From Syntrophomonadaceae bacterium (GTDB taxonomy: Bacteria > Bacillota > Dethiobacteria > DTU022 > UBA8154): a stretch of DNA of 55,807 nucleotides. The stretch covers positions 1 to 55,807 of the forward strand of contig PWRZ01000180.1 in assembly GCA_003563385.1 (NCBI GenBank), given 5' to 3'. The notes under the pieces were generated by a model that was not told where the DNA came from, searched no databases, and saw nothing but the letters and a program-made list of their open reading frames with translations. Made by a program: the position numbers and the translations under genes. Below are positions 25,716-33,751 of this stretch, in pieces (position 1 is the stretch's first letter; each line of letters begins with the position of its first letter).

Positions 25716-26588
25716 ATGCCGGTAAAAGAGATGTTTAAGAAAGTATTAATGGCCATAGATGCATCTTCAGTGGCAATGGAGTTGTTCAACTGCATACCGG
25801 ACCTGAGGACGATGGGCATGGAGGAGCTGCTCATAGTGCATGTTGTCCCGGCGGAAGAGCTGTACGACAAGGGCATCAATAAATACAGGCCCCGCTTTCA
25901 AAAACTGGTCAAAGGAAAGGTTGACACTTTAATAGAGGAGGGTATTACGGCACGTTTTTTGATCGAGAAAGGGCACCCCCCCCCCAGACGAATTGTTCAA
26001 CTGGCTGAAGAAGAAGACGTGGACCTGATCCTGATCGGCTCTGTCGGCGAAAGCATTATCCGCGAAATACTGGTGGGCAGCACTACCAGGGAAGTGGTAC
26101 GCCTGTCCAAGCAGCCCGTCCTGGTGGAGAAGTTCATTACTCTGGGGATGGGCACACCGTACATACCAATGTTCTCGAAAGAACGGTCTTCCATATTACT
26201 GCCCACCGATTTCTCGGAAGCGTCCGAGGTAGTCTACAATAAATTTTTGGAACATGCCGAGAGGCTGCGCCGTGTGATACTGATGCATGTGATACAGGTT
26301 GTAGAGGAATCCTATATCCCTGATGACCTGAAGAAGAAGAAAGAAAAGGCGGAACACTACCTGAAGAGCTGGCAGCAAAAATTCACCCAAAAAGGGGTCA
26401 GGGCCGACATTAAACTCCTGGAAGGGGTTCCCTCCAAGCAGATCATAGAGGTTTCCGAGTACGAGGGTGCCACCCTTATTGCCATGCCCACATGGGGGCT
26501 GGGAGGGGCCTTTACCAGCTTTATTGTTGGAAGTACAGCTGACGCGGTGGTCCGCAATTCGAGCCGTTCCATTCTCTTTATCAAGTAA
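25716..26588 (+). CDS. Tandem universal stress protein (two UspA domains)
   Basis: Two UspA domains in one chain. Domain 1 begins KKVLMAIDASSVAMEL, with the ATP-type loop GSVGESIIREILVGSTTREVV. Domain 2 begins SSILLPTDFSEASEVV and ends MPTWGLGGAFTSFIVGSTADAVV. Both keep the G-x2-G-x(8-9)-G-S/T nucleotide-binding pattern well or approximately. Such proteins bind ATP and modulate stress survival, and some act on transporters. The start is uncertain: the track uses ATG 25653, but ATG 25716 begins just before the domain. The strong GGAAAGGAGG at 25684-25693 is too far from either. It may be a separate unit from argH. Confidence 0.88.
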   Translation: MPVKEMFKKVLMAIDASSVAMELFNCIPDLRTMGMEELLIVHVVPAEELYDKGINKYRPRFQKLVKGKVDTLIEEGITARFLIEKGHPPPRRIVQLAEEEDVDLILIGSVGESIIREILVGSTTREVVRLSKQPVLVEKFITLGMGTPYIPMFSKERSSILLPTDFSEASEVVYNKFLEHAERLRRVILMHVIQVVEESYIPDDLKKKKEKAEHYLKSWQQKFTQKGVRADIKLLEGVPSKQIIEVSEYEGATLIAMPTWGLGGAFTSFIVGSTADAVVRNSSRSILFIK

Positions 26589-26637
26589 CAGCAGGGCACC
26601 GCAGTTCGGGTCTTACAGCGACCTATCATTTTTACGG

Positions 26638-26667
26638 TTGCTTTTTTTATTGCGGAAGGGGTATAAT
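26638..26667 (+). promoter_or_regulatory. Probable sigma-A promoter of the HepT-like/2-oxoacid oxidoreductase operon
   Basis: TTGCTT (26638-26643) and a perfect TATAAT (26662-26667) are separated by 18 bases. They lie about 35 bases upstream of the ATG at 26704, in the only gap between the universal stress gene and the following operon. Confidence 0.6.
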
Positions 26668-26703
26668 TAACCAGGACTTCTTTTTATGAGAAGAGCAGGG
26701 AAA

Positions 26704-27234
26704 ATGAGTAACTCTGAAAGGTCTGCCCGTAAACATATTCCATCTCCGCGCGATGCTGGCAGTGCGATCTCTTCCCTGAAAGCGTCAATGGAAGAAATGG
26801 AAAGCATTGTCGCGGAGATTCGCAAGCACAAAAAGCTGCTCGATTACGACGACAGGGCCGAGATGTTGTTTCGAATGGGCAGTTACCTCTATGAATTTTA
26901 CGTGGCCGTAGAAGAGGGGCTGCTGGCCGCGGCCCGGCATTTGAACAGGTGGGTGCCTTACAGCCTGGACTGGCATGAACTGCTGCTTAGAATAATGCAG
27001 AAACCGCTGGGAGAGTTTGGGATGCCGGTACTTTCTCCCCCGACGGCGGCCAGGCTGGAGAAGTACCTTTATTTTTACCTTGCTTTTCCCAACACCTGTA
27101 CAGCTCTTTCCCCGGCAAAGGTGAAGGAGCTTGTCGGGGACCTGGAGACGGTCCACGGGCTGCTGCAGAGTGATTTTCAGGGATTACAGCGGATCCTGGA
27201 AGGACTCCACGGGCAGCGCAGAGGGGGTATATGA
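26704..27234 (+). CDS. HepT-like helical protein, RNase motif apparently absent
   Basis: A 176-aa, probably all-helical protein. The block RAEMLFRMGSYLYEFYVAVEEGL, with YSLDWHELLLRIM and VLSPPTAARLEKYLYFYLAF, resembles the HepT-like (nucleotidyltransferase-partner, HEPN-type) fold. In those proteins the equivalent of LYFYLAFPNTCTALSP carries an R-x(4-6)-H catalytic motif, which I cannot see here. The fold assignment is tentative and no antitoxin-like nucleotidyltransferase is adjacent. ATG 26704 follows GAGCAGGG and is preferred to ATG 26686. Its stop overlaps the leader of the next gene, so it is probably co-transcribed with the ferredoxin oxidoreductase genes. Confidence 0.55.
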   Translation: MSNSERSARKHIPSPRDAGSAISSLKASMEEMESIVAEIRKHKKLLDYDDRAEMLFRMGSYLYEFYVAVEEGLLAAARHLNRWVPYSLDWHELLLRIMQKPLGEFGMPVLSPPTAARLEKYLYFYLAFPNTCTALSPAKVKELVGDLETVHGLLQSDFQGLQRILEGLHGQRRGGI

Positions 27235-27235
27235 T

Positions 27236-27460
27236 GTGAGCAAAATAGTTATAAAAGAGGAAATATGCAAAGGCTGCCGGTACTGCATGCTTGCCTGCCC
27301 CCGGGAGCTGATTCATATAAACGAGGATACCATAAACAACCTGGGCTACAACCCGGCTCATTATGTCGAAAACCAGCAGTCGCCGTGCACGGGTTGTGCT
27401 CTTTGTGCCGAAATCTGTCCCGATGTGCTTATCGAGGTCTACCGGGATAAAAAGAGGTGA
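27236..27460 (+). CDS. korD: 2-oxoacid:ferredoxin oxidoreductase delta (2[4Fe-4S] ferredoxin) subunit
   Basis: A 74-aa ferredoxin-type subunit with two cluster motifs, CKGCRYCMLACP and CTGCALCAEICP. It carries electrons from the thiamine-pyrophosphate site to soluble ferredoxin. The track's ORF from 27131 runs back into the previous gene. GTG 27236, nine bases after GAGGGGG and just beyond the previous stop, is the sensible start. It is 12 bases from the alpha subunit gene. Confidence 0.9.
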   Translation: MSKIVIKEEICKGCRYCMLACPRELIHINEDTINNLGYNPAHYVENQQSPCTGCALCAEICPDVLIEVYRDKKR

Positions 27461-27472
27461 TTAAAAAAGAAA

Positions 27473-28552
27473 ATGGTGGAACGTAAATTGCTGCAGGGAT
27501 GTGTCGCACTTGCAGAAGGGGCTATTGCCGCCGGCTGCAGGTACTATTTTGGCTATCCTATAACGCCGCAGAATGATATACCGGAGTATCTCTCTGGAAG
27601 GCTTCCCCAGGTTGGGGGGGTATTTATACAGGCTGAAAGTGAAATAGCCTCCATTAACATGCTGCTGGGAGCATCCGCTGCCGGTGCAAGGGCAATGACT
27701 TCCTCGTCCGGCCCCGGGATTTCCCTGATGCAGGAGGGCCTTTCCTATATGGCCGGTTCAGAGCTGCCGGGACTGGTGGTAAATATAACCAGGATCGGCC
27801 CCGGCCTGGGGGGGATCGCCTCCTCGCAGGGTGACTACTGGCAGGCCACCAGGGGCGGCGGCCACGGGGATTACCGGCTCATAGTACTGGCGCCCAATTC
27901 GGTCCAGGAAATGTATGACCTGACCATTAAGGCATTTTACCTTTCTGACAAATACCGCAATCCGGCCATGATTCTCGCCGATGCCATTCTCGGGCAGATG
28001 AAAGAGCCGGTGCGCTTAAAGAAGCCTCCCGTAGAAATACCGCATAAGCCGTGGGCCCTTACCGGGGCCAGCGGGAGAAAAGCGCAGATTATAAAGTCAC
28101 TTTACCTCGGCGACGGGGAAATGGAGGAGCATAACTGGCACCTGTACGAAAAGTACGAACAGCTGCAGCGCCGTGACACCCTGGTAGAAATAGATGTCGA
28201 TGACAATGCCGATATTCTCCTTATCTCTTTTGGTTCCTGTTCCCGGATGGTCCAGTCCGCTGTCGGAATGGCCAGGTCGCGTGGGTTGAAGGTCGGTTTT
28301 GTCCGTCCCATTACCCTTTTCCCCTTCCCGCACGATACCATCAGGGAGCTCTCCAGGGAAGTGGGCAGGGTGCTGACCGTGGAGATGAACACGGGGCAGA
28401 TGTGGGATGATGTCAGGCTTTCCCTCCACCCGGGATGCCGTGCGTCGCTGCTTGCCCGTCCGGGAGGGGGCATACCGTCTCCGGCCCAGATACTGTCGAA
28501 GATGGAAAAGTTACTGAAGGCGGGGGATAAAGTTGCAGAAGGTATTTGCTAG
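27473..28552 (+). CDS. vorB: 2-oxoacid:ferredoxin oxidoreductase alpha subunit (VorB/KorA type)
   Basis: The alpha subunit (359 aa) contains the pyrimidine-binding domain and the transketolase C-like domain. The family signature is YFGYPITPQNDIPEYLS, then FIQAESEIASINMLLGA, MTSSSGPGISLMQEG and GGGHGDYRLIVLAPNSVQEM. The complex oxidatively decarboxylates a 2-oxoacid to the acyl-CoA, reducing ferredoxin, or runs in reverse. The sequence looks close to 2-oxoisovalerate (VorB) enzymes, but 2-oxoglutarate is equally hard to exclude and would fit the succinyl-CoA genes nearby. ATG start with no strong ribosome site (TTAAAAAAGAAA). Confidence 0.92.
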   Translation: MVERKLLQGCVALAEGAIAAGCRYYFGYPITPQNDIPEYLSGRLPQVGGVFIQAESEIASINMLLGASAAGARAMTSSSGPGISLMQEGLSYMAGSELPGLVVNITRIGPGLGGIASSQGDYWQATRGGGHGDYRLIVLAPNSVQEMYDLTIKAFYLSDKYRNPAMILADAILGQMKEPVRLKKPPVEIPHKPWALTGASGRKAQIIKSLYLGDGEMEEHNWHLYEKYEQLQRRDTLVEIDVDDNADILLISFGSCSRMVQSAVGMARSRGLKVGFVRPITLFPFPHDTIRELSREVGRVLTVEMNTGQMWDDVRLSLHPGCRASLLARPGGGIPSPAQILSKMEKLLKAGDKVAEGIC

Positions 28553-29279
28553 GCCGCAGTCTATGCTGGAGACGACCTCTCATTTTTGTCCCGGCTGTCA
28601 TCACGGCACCGTCCACCGCCTCCTGTGCGAGGCCATCGACCACTACGGTATCAGAGAGAATACAGTTGGCGTGCCGGGAGTGGGCTGCGGTGTATTTCTA
28701 TACGATTACATTGATATAGACGTCTGCGAGGCCCCCCACGGCAGGGCCCCGGCGGTGGCAACGGGGATGAAGAGAGTTGCCCCGGAGAATTTCATTTTTA
28801 CTTACCAGGGAGACGGCGACCTGGGGGCGATCGGTTTTTCAGAGGTGGTACATACTGCCAACAGGGGGGAGAATATTACCGTTATCTTTGTTAACAACAG
28901 CGTATACGGTATGACCGGGGGGCAGATGGCCCCAACGACCCTCCTGGGCCAGCGTACCACTACCTCTCCCCGCGGAAGGGACCTGCGCAATGACGGCTAT
29001 CCCCTGCGCATGACCGAAATGCTGGCTGCGCTGGAAGGGGTGGTCTTTGCGGCGAGGGTTTCCCTGCACACGGCCGCCCATGTCAAAAAAGCACGTAAGG
29101 CCGTTATGAAAGCTTTCCATACTCAGCTGGAGGGCACCGGGTTTTCCTTCATTGAATTTATCAGTGCGTGCCCTACCAACTGGAATCTTTCTTCACAAGA
29201 ATCGGTCAATAGAATTGAAAAAGAAATTATTCCTTATTATAAGACGGGTATCTTCAAGGAAAAAGACGGGGGGGGTTAG
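28533..29279 (+). CDS. korB: 2-oxoacid:ferredoxin oxidoreductase beta (TPP-binding) subunit
   Basis: The beta subunit binds thiamine pyrophosphate and the proximal cluster. HFCPGCHHG gives the N-terminal cluster cysteines. GDGDLGAIGFSEVVHTANRGENITVIFVNN is the TPP/Mg motif (quoted in part). YGMTGGQMAPTT matches the family. It starts at TTG 28533 after GGCGGGGG and overlaps the alpha gene by 20 bases, implying translational coupling. The start MQKVFARPQS agrees with homologues; ATG 28563 is a weaker alternative. Length is 248 aa, as usual. Confidence 0.92.
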   Translation: MQKVFARPQSMLETTSHFCPGCHHGTVHRLLCEAIDHYGIRENTVGVPGVGCGVFLYDYIDIDVCEAPHGRAPAVATGMKRVAPENFIFTYQGDGDLGAIGFSEVVHTANRGENITVIFVNNSVYGMTGGQMAPTTLLGQRTTTSPRGRDLRNDGYPLRMTEMLAALEGVVFAARVSLHTAAHVKKARKAVMKAFHTQLEGTGFSFIEFISACPTNWNLSSQESVNRIEKEIIPYYKTGIFKEKDGGG

Positions 29280-29283
29280 ACAG

Positions 29284-29856
29284 ATGTATTACGATATAAT
29301 TCTTTCCGGGTTTGGAGGGCAGGGCATACTGCTGACGGGAGACCTGCTTGCCAGCGCCGCCATGCTGGAAGACAAACATGTTACCTGGATGCCTTCCTAC
29401 GGGGTGGAAATGAGAGGAGGCGCAGCCAGCTGCACGGTGGTAGTTTCCTCCACAAGAATCGGCTCCCCGATCAGCGAAAAAATCCAGGGACTGATAAGCA
29501 TGAGCAAACCGTCTCTTCTTAAATACCAGGGAAGGATAAGAAGCGGCGGCCTGCTGGTATTAAATACTTCCTTTGCAGATCCGGACCTGGTTGAGAGGGA
29601 AGATATAACAAAAATATGTTTGCCGGCCAGTGAGATAGCTTACCAGGAAGTAGGCGAGTACAAAATGGCCAACATGGTGGTTTTGGGAGCTTTTGCCGCG
29701 CACAGCGGGGTTGTGTCCCTGGAAAAGCTGGAAGAGGCGGCAGAGGTTTTGCTGACGGGCAGGAAAAAAAAGCTCGTTCCCGTGGTGAAAAAGGCCCTTA
29801 ACTGCGGCGGTAGTTATAAAAAATATGTCCGCGCGGTGCAGCCGGTTAAGGGTTAA
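29284..29856 (+). CDS. korC: 2-oxoacid:ferredoxin oxidoreductase gamma subunit
   Basis: A 190-aa gamma subunit with the Rossmann-like start YYDIILSGFGGQGILLTGDLLASAA and WMPSYGVEMRGGAASCTVV. It completes a DABC-order four-subunit complex. The track ORF from 29152 is an extended frame inside korB. ATG 29284, five bases beyond the korB stop and preceded by GGGGGG, is the start. A strong terminator lies about 130 bases downstream. Confidence 0.92.
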   Translation: MYYDIILSGFGGQGILLTGDLLASAAMLEDKHVTWMPSYGVEMRGGAASCTVVVSSTRIGSPISEKIQGLISMSKPSLLKYQGRIRSGGLLVLNTSFADPDLVEREDITKICLPASEIAYQEVGEYKMANMVVLGAFAAHSGVVSLEKLEEAAEVLLTGRKKKLVPVVKKALNCGGSYKKYVRAVQPVKG

Positions 29857-29946
29857 TGGCGGGATTTTGCAAAAATAACGGGCAAAGGATTATTATTTAT
29901 GACAGATTCACATTTTCAGGGTAGACCCCCATGCCCCCACAGAACG

Positions 29947-29992
29947 AAAATTTTCAATGTGTCCCAAAATTTTCAATGTGTCCCGAAATTTT
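29947..29992 (+). repeat. Two and a half tandem copies of a 19-base repeat
   Basis: AAAATTTTCAATGTGTCCC occurs twice head to tail (29947-29965 and 29966-29984), then the half copy GAAATTTT (29985-29992). It lies between korC and its terminator. Repeated end sequences of this look are seen at ends of some insertion sequences, so a scar is possible. No transposase is nearby. Confidence 0.65.
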
Positions 29993-30037
29993 AAAGAGGA
30001 GCCCTCCGGAGTTAACGGGGAGGCTCCTCTTTGTTAA
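29993..30037 (+). terminator. Intrinsic terminator after the 2-oxoacid oxidoreductase operon
   Basis: AAAGAGGAGCC (29993-30003) pairs perfectly with GGCTCCTCTTT (30022-30032). An inner CCTCC/GGAGG extends it, so the hairpin is very stable. The U-rich GTTAATTAATTT follows. It closes korDABC and may also work in reverse. Confidence 0.8.
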
Positions 30038-30130
30038 TTAATTTATGGCCCGAAAAGGAAAAAGAGGTATTTTTGGCGAATTATTCCGCTATAAATGTCG
30101 TTTGACCACTAAACCGGGGGGAGAAAGCTT

Positions 30131-31168
30131 TTGGGAGCTTACTATTTGTTTGTTTTAATTATTACCCTTATTTTTTTACTTTTCCTGGTTTTCTTTAGGA
30201 AAGCGTTTGTCGGGCTTACCGGCAGGGTCATTATTTTACTTATGTTATGGGCCTTTATCGCTTCTTCACTTTTTCCCGGGATTGTGAGCTTTCTGTCTCC
30301 GGCGCCCGCGCTGATGGCAGTATCATTTCTTGCCGTGGCCGGCGGGTATATTATTTACAGCAGGGCGGCGGAGACAAAAGAAACAGGGGAGGGCGCCGCT
30401 GCAGGGCATACCGGCCTGGAGAGAGACCTTCAGGTGGCCGGCGGCCCCGGGGCAAGTGGGCAGGTGGAGGCTCAAAGCCCTGTCTGCGGTGTACAGACAG
30501 GGGTGTCCCCGCTCCAACCGGCAGGGGTTACGGCAGGCGGCCATGCCTCTGATTCCTGTAAGAATTCTGTCCATGTTTCCGTGAGGGAAGGCGAAGAGAT
30601 AAGCGGAGAAGTCTCTTTTTCGGGGCCGATACCGGAAAAGGCGGAACCTGCCCGCAGCGCGGAGAGGCAGCGGGAGCGGGAAGGCAGGCCCCCGCTTTCG
30701 GAAGAAGGCGGGGAAACGTTCCCTGAAGATACTGCCAGCACAGAAACCAGCCCTAAAAGGGAGGGAAAGGAGGTTTTATTATTGCCACGGGGGGATAGGC
30801 CTTTAAATACCCTTGTAAACAGTGCTTACCAGGCCAAAGAAAAAGATGAACTGACCCTGGCCACAGAGCTTTTCAGCGAGGTGCTTTCCAGGACCGATGA
30901 CATTAATCTCAAGGGGATGGCGCTGACAGAGCTGATTTTTCTTTACAGGGACCAGGGGAGGTACCTGGAGGCAGCTGATATGATCGGGGAATTTTTAGCG
31001 GGGCACTCTTCTTCCCTGGAGCCTACCCTGAGCCGTTATTACAGGCAGATGTTTGCCTATATGCAGACCGTTGACGAGCTGTTAAAAAAGGCCAAAAGTC
31101 CTGGGCTTCCGTTTCCCCAGGTACCGCACTTGATTAAAATGAGCGCCGAAAAGGTATTGAAGGAGTAG
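30131..31168 (+). CDS. Membrane-anchored protein with a low-complexity linker and TPR-like C-terminus
   Basis: No family recognised. Residues 1-75 contain about three hydrophobic segments (YLFVLIITLIFLLFLVFF, VIILLMLWAFIASSLF, ALMAVSFLAVAGGYII). A roughly 140-residue charged and Gly/Glu/Ser-rich linker follows, of low complexity. The last 130 residues have a helical-repeat look (NTLVNSAYQAKEKDELTLATELFSEVL, quoted in part; YRDQGRYLEAADMIGEFL), suggestive of tetratricopeptide repeats. The C-terminal domain would be cytosolic or surface-exposed depending on topology. TTG 30131 follows GGGGGGAG. The PRC-barrel gene starts 30 bases after its stop, so they probably share an operon. Confidence 0.72.
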   Translation: MGAYYLFVLIITLIFLLFLVFFRKAFVGLTGRVIILLMLWAFIASSLFPGIVSFLSPAPALMAVSFLAVAGGYIIYSRAAETKETGEGAAAGHTGLERDLQVAGGPGASGQVEAQSPVCGVQTGVSPLQPAGVTAGGHASDSCKNSVHVSVREGEEISGEVSFSGPIPEKAEPARSAERQREREGRPPLSEEGGETFPEDTASTETSPKREGKEVLLLPRGDRPLNTLVNSAYQAKEKDELTLATELFSEVLSRTDDINLKGMALTELIFLYRDQGRYLEAADMIGEFLAGHSSSLEPTLSRYYRQMFAYMQTVDELLKKAKSPGLPFPQVPHLIKMSAEKVLKE

Positions 31169-31198
31169 GTGCAAAAAAACGTGGGAGGGTTAAAGAAA

Positions 31199-32053
31199 GT
31201 GAAAAAGAGCAAGGAAATAATCGGTTCCCCTGTTATCAGCATTGCTGATGGCATACAGGTCGATACTGTCAAAGGCCTCGTTGTTAACGCAGAACAAAAA
31301 AGCGTAGAGTTTCTGCTCCTGGATGAGCGTGAAAGAGCCAGTGAGTTGAGGGGAATCCCCTTTCGCTCGGCTGAAGGTGTGGGGGAGTTTGCGGTCACTG
31401 TAGGAAACAAGAGCAGTATTATTGATGTTATGAAAGTGGGGGCGCTCCAGGAGCTTATTGAAAAAGATATCAATGTAATTGGCACAAAAGTTATTACCTG
31501 CAAGGGAAAGTACCTGGGCGAAGTTACGGAGTTCTCCATGAATACGGAAAACGGGGCACTGGTTGAATTTTATTACAAGGGCGAAGGAGACGAGGAAAAA
31601 GCTGTTCCGGCAAAAGATGTTATTACCGTCGGCAAAGAAGTACTCGTTGTTAAGGAAACGGTGCCCCTGCAGGGAGCGGGGGGAGAACCGGCGGTAGTGG
31701 AGACAGGGGAAGAGGCCAAAAATTTTAACCAGGGAGATGATCGGTCGCAAGAAGGTGCCGTCCTTACCAGCACGAGGGAGAAAGAGGAGCTTTTGAGCCC
31801 TTCTCCCACGCCCTCTGCCACGGCTGAAGAGAGCACCGCTGCTGAGAAAAAAGGCGACCTGGATCCCGCGGAAATATTTATCCAGCGTCAGCGCCAGTAT
31901 GTTATTGGCAAGCCTTTGTTAAAAGATGTAAAAACTGATCAGGGAGAGGTCCTGGCCTGGGAAAATGAGGTGGTCACAGAAGAGCTTTTCAATCGCATAA
32001 AGGCCCTCGGGGCACAGAAGCTGATGGAACTGGCCATGTCTGTCAGGGAGTAG
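31199..32053 (+). CDS. Protein with tandem PRC-barrel domains
   Basis: Two PRC-barrel domains are visible: SKEIIGSPVISIADGIQVDTVKGLVVN and DINVIGTKVITCKGKYLGEVTEFSM (each quoted in part). They are followed by a low-complexity acidic linker and a C-terminal segment with another partial repeat (YVIGKPLLKDVKTDQGEVL). PRC barrels occur in RimM and in photosynthetic reaction centre H and mediate protein or RNA contacts. In Firmicutes such tandem forms are sporulation- or envelope-linked, function unknown. The track starts at GTG 31169. GTG 31199 with GGGAGGG about ten bases upstream is the better start and gives 284 aa. Confidence 0.8.
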   Translation: MKKSKEIIGSPVISIADGIQVDTVKGLVVNAEQKSVEFLLLDERERASELRGIPFRSAEGVGEFAVTVGNKSSIIDVMKVGALQELIEKDINVIGTKVITCKGKYLGEVTEFSMNTENGALVEFYYKGEGDEEKAVPAKDVITVGKEVLVVKETVPLQGAGGEPAVVETGEEAKNFNQGDDRSQEGAVLTSTREKEELLSPSPTPSATAEESTAAEKKGDLDPAEIFIQRQRQYVIGKPLLKDVKTDQGEVLAWENEVVTEELFNRIKALGAQKLMELAMSVRE

Positions 32054-32123
32054 AGCTGAATAGTTAAAAATTGTAAGCTTAACTGTTTTTACTTTGACCG
32101 TTTTACTTGGGAGGGGTTAACGA

Positions 32124-33476
32124 GTGGCTGGTTCTCAGCGCAAGGTCTTGCTTGTGCTGCTGTTGTTAATTCATGTCCTGGTAGGCACCGGTGGAGGGAT
32201 TGGAGCGGCCTTCTATCATTACCGGCACAATGATATTGTCTGCCCCGGTGCAGTAATATCGAGGGTGCCTGTTGGCGGGTTGAATTATAAAGAAGCCCGG
32301 GAGCTTTTAAACGAGCAGTTGAAATCGCCTTCTTACCTGTCTTTTACCTGGAAGGAAAGCGCATTTCGGGTTGATCTCGATGAAAATGTGGCCCGCTTTG
32401 CTCTTGACAGAGCGTTCCAGGATGCCGCGGAGCTGTGCAGTATCAATAGAGAGTGGCACCATTTTTTTAACGTGGTCAGGTGGTTCCCCCACGGCAGGGA
32501 TATAATAGCCCCCCTAACTGTCTCTTACCCTCATCTAAAAGAGATGATCGAGGATTTAAAGAGTGAGGTGGTGAAGGAACCCGAAGATGCCACGATAATA
32601 ATTGAAGAAGGCCACCCCCGGGTGCTCGCGGAAAAACAGGGACGTAAAATCGATATCAACAAAAGTATCGAAACAGCAGTTCAGTATCTTGCGGAGGGCT
32701 GCTATGAACAGATACCTTTACAGGTAAAAATTGTCCAACCGGCAGTTACAGCTAAAAGCCTCCCTGATTACAGCGCCGTTTTGGCATACCATGAAACTCC
32801 GCTGGATGAAGACAACACCGACAGGAACTATAACATCATGCTGGCATTGCGTGCCATCCACGGGATCGTAATCGAGCCGGGGGAGGTGTTTTCATTTAAC
32901 GAGACGATCGGCCCGGTTACCGCCAAAAAAGGCTACAGGGAGGTCCTCGTCATCAGGAACAGGAAATTTGTACCCGGGATTGGCGGGGGCATTTGCCAGG
33001 TAGCTACTACCTTGTACGGTGTTGCCTTAAGAACAGAGCTGGAAATAGTGCAGCGGTCAAACCACAGCAGGCCCGTTTCTTATGTCCCCCTGGGCCAGGA
33101 TGCCACTGTGGCCCAGCATATAATAGACTTGAAGATAAGGAACAACCGTGACTTCCCGGTTATGCTTGTCGGAGATATGAACAGCTACCTGCGAATCGTC
33201 CTTTTTGGTGCTGAAAGCGACCCCCACCGCGAAGTGAAAATTGTAAGTGAAGATATAGAAACGATCTCGCCGCGGCTGCTGGAACAGCCCGACCCAAGCC
33301 TGCCCGTTGGGGTCAGGCAGCAAGTCCAGGAAGGAGAGGAAGGCTACCGCGTAAACGTTTACCGTGTTTTCTATGAGGAAGGCGTGGAGGCCGAAAGAGA
33401 ACTTGTTTCCACCGATGTATACCTTCCTGTTAATGAGGTTGTCAGGGTTGGGATAAAGAAGCAAATAAATAAGTAA
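32124..33476 (+). CDS. VanW-family exported protein with a C-terminal G5-like domain
   Basis: A 450-aa protein with an N-terminal membrane or signal segment (KVLLVLLLLIHVLVGTGGGIGAAF). A peptidoglycan-binding-like repeat region follows to about residue 230. The VanW domain is clear from GIVIEPGEVFSFNETIGP, then RKFVPGIGGGICQVATTLY and RSNHSRPVSYVPLGQDATV. The last 80 residues (DPSLPVGVRQQVQEGEEGYRV, GVEAERELVSTDVYLP) look like a G5 domain. It probably acts at the cell envelope. The VanW role in glycopeptide resistance is not established and is not implied here. GTG 32124 follows GGGAGGGG. About 70 bases separate it from the PRC gene. Confidence 0.88.
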   Translation: MAGSQRKVLLVLLLLIHVLVGTGGGIGAAFYHYRHNDIVCPGAVISRVPVGGLNYKEARELLNEQLKSPSYLSFTWKESAFRVDLDENVARFALDRAFQDAAELCSINREWHHFFNVVRWFPHGRDIIAPLTVSYPHLKEMIEDLKSEVVKEPEDATIIIEEGHPRVLAEKQGRKIDINKSIETAVQYLAEGCYEQIPLQVKIVQPAVTAKSLPDYSAVLAYHETPLDEDNTDRNYNIMLALRAIHGIVIEPGEVFSFNETIGPVTAKKGYREVLVIRNRKFVPGIGGGICQVATTLYGVALRTELEIVQRSNHSRPVSYVPLGQDATVAQHIIDLKIRNNRDFPVMLVGDMNSYLRIVLFGAESDPHREVKIVSEDIETISPRLLEQPDPSLPVGVRQQVQEGEEGYRVNVYRVFYEEGVEAERELVSTDVYLPVNEVVRVGIKKQINK

Positions 33477-33688
33477 CAGCACCTCCACTTAGTGAACCTT
33501 TTTGCTTCGCTGTACAGATTGAGCGGGCTGCATCATCTTGCCATCATCAGGTAGTTGCTATTTACGAACTTGCAAGCATCCGCTTCGGCAGCATTTTTGC
33601 TGTTGGGGCTGGAGGGAGCTTTTTATTGTTGATGATCTCAGCAGGCCTGTCCAAAGCGGGGTACGCACTGGGTTCGAACTGACACGGG

Positions 33689-33744
33689 TATGAATGGGTT
33701 ATGAATGGATATAGAGATAAATATAGAGATAGATATAGAAATGG
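33689..33744 (+). repeat. Short tandem repeats in front of the tRNA nucleotidyltransferase gene
   Basis: TATGAATGG is repeated (33689-33697, 33700-33708), then TATAGAGATAAA / TATAGAGATAGA / TATAGAAATGG (33710-33744). Read from ATG 33701 it encodes YRDKYRDRYRN in frame with the next gene. The array sits immediately before the ribosome site (GGTGAAG). Confidence 0.8.
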
Positions 33745-33751
33745 TGAAGTA

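Noticed and set aside
29152-29283. Extended N-terminus of korC in the ORF track
   Set aside because: It lies wholly within korB; the family N-terminus begins at ATG 29284.
32124-33476. Vancomycin-resistance gene
   Set aside because: VanW-domain proteins are widespread in Firmicutes and no van ligase, vanX or vanS/R genes are adjacent.
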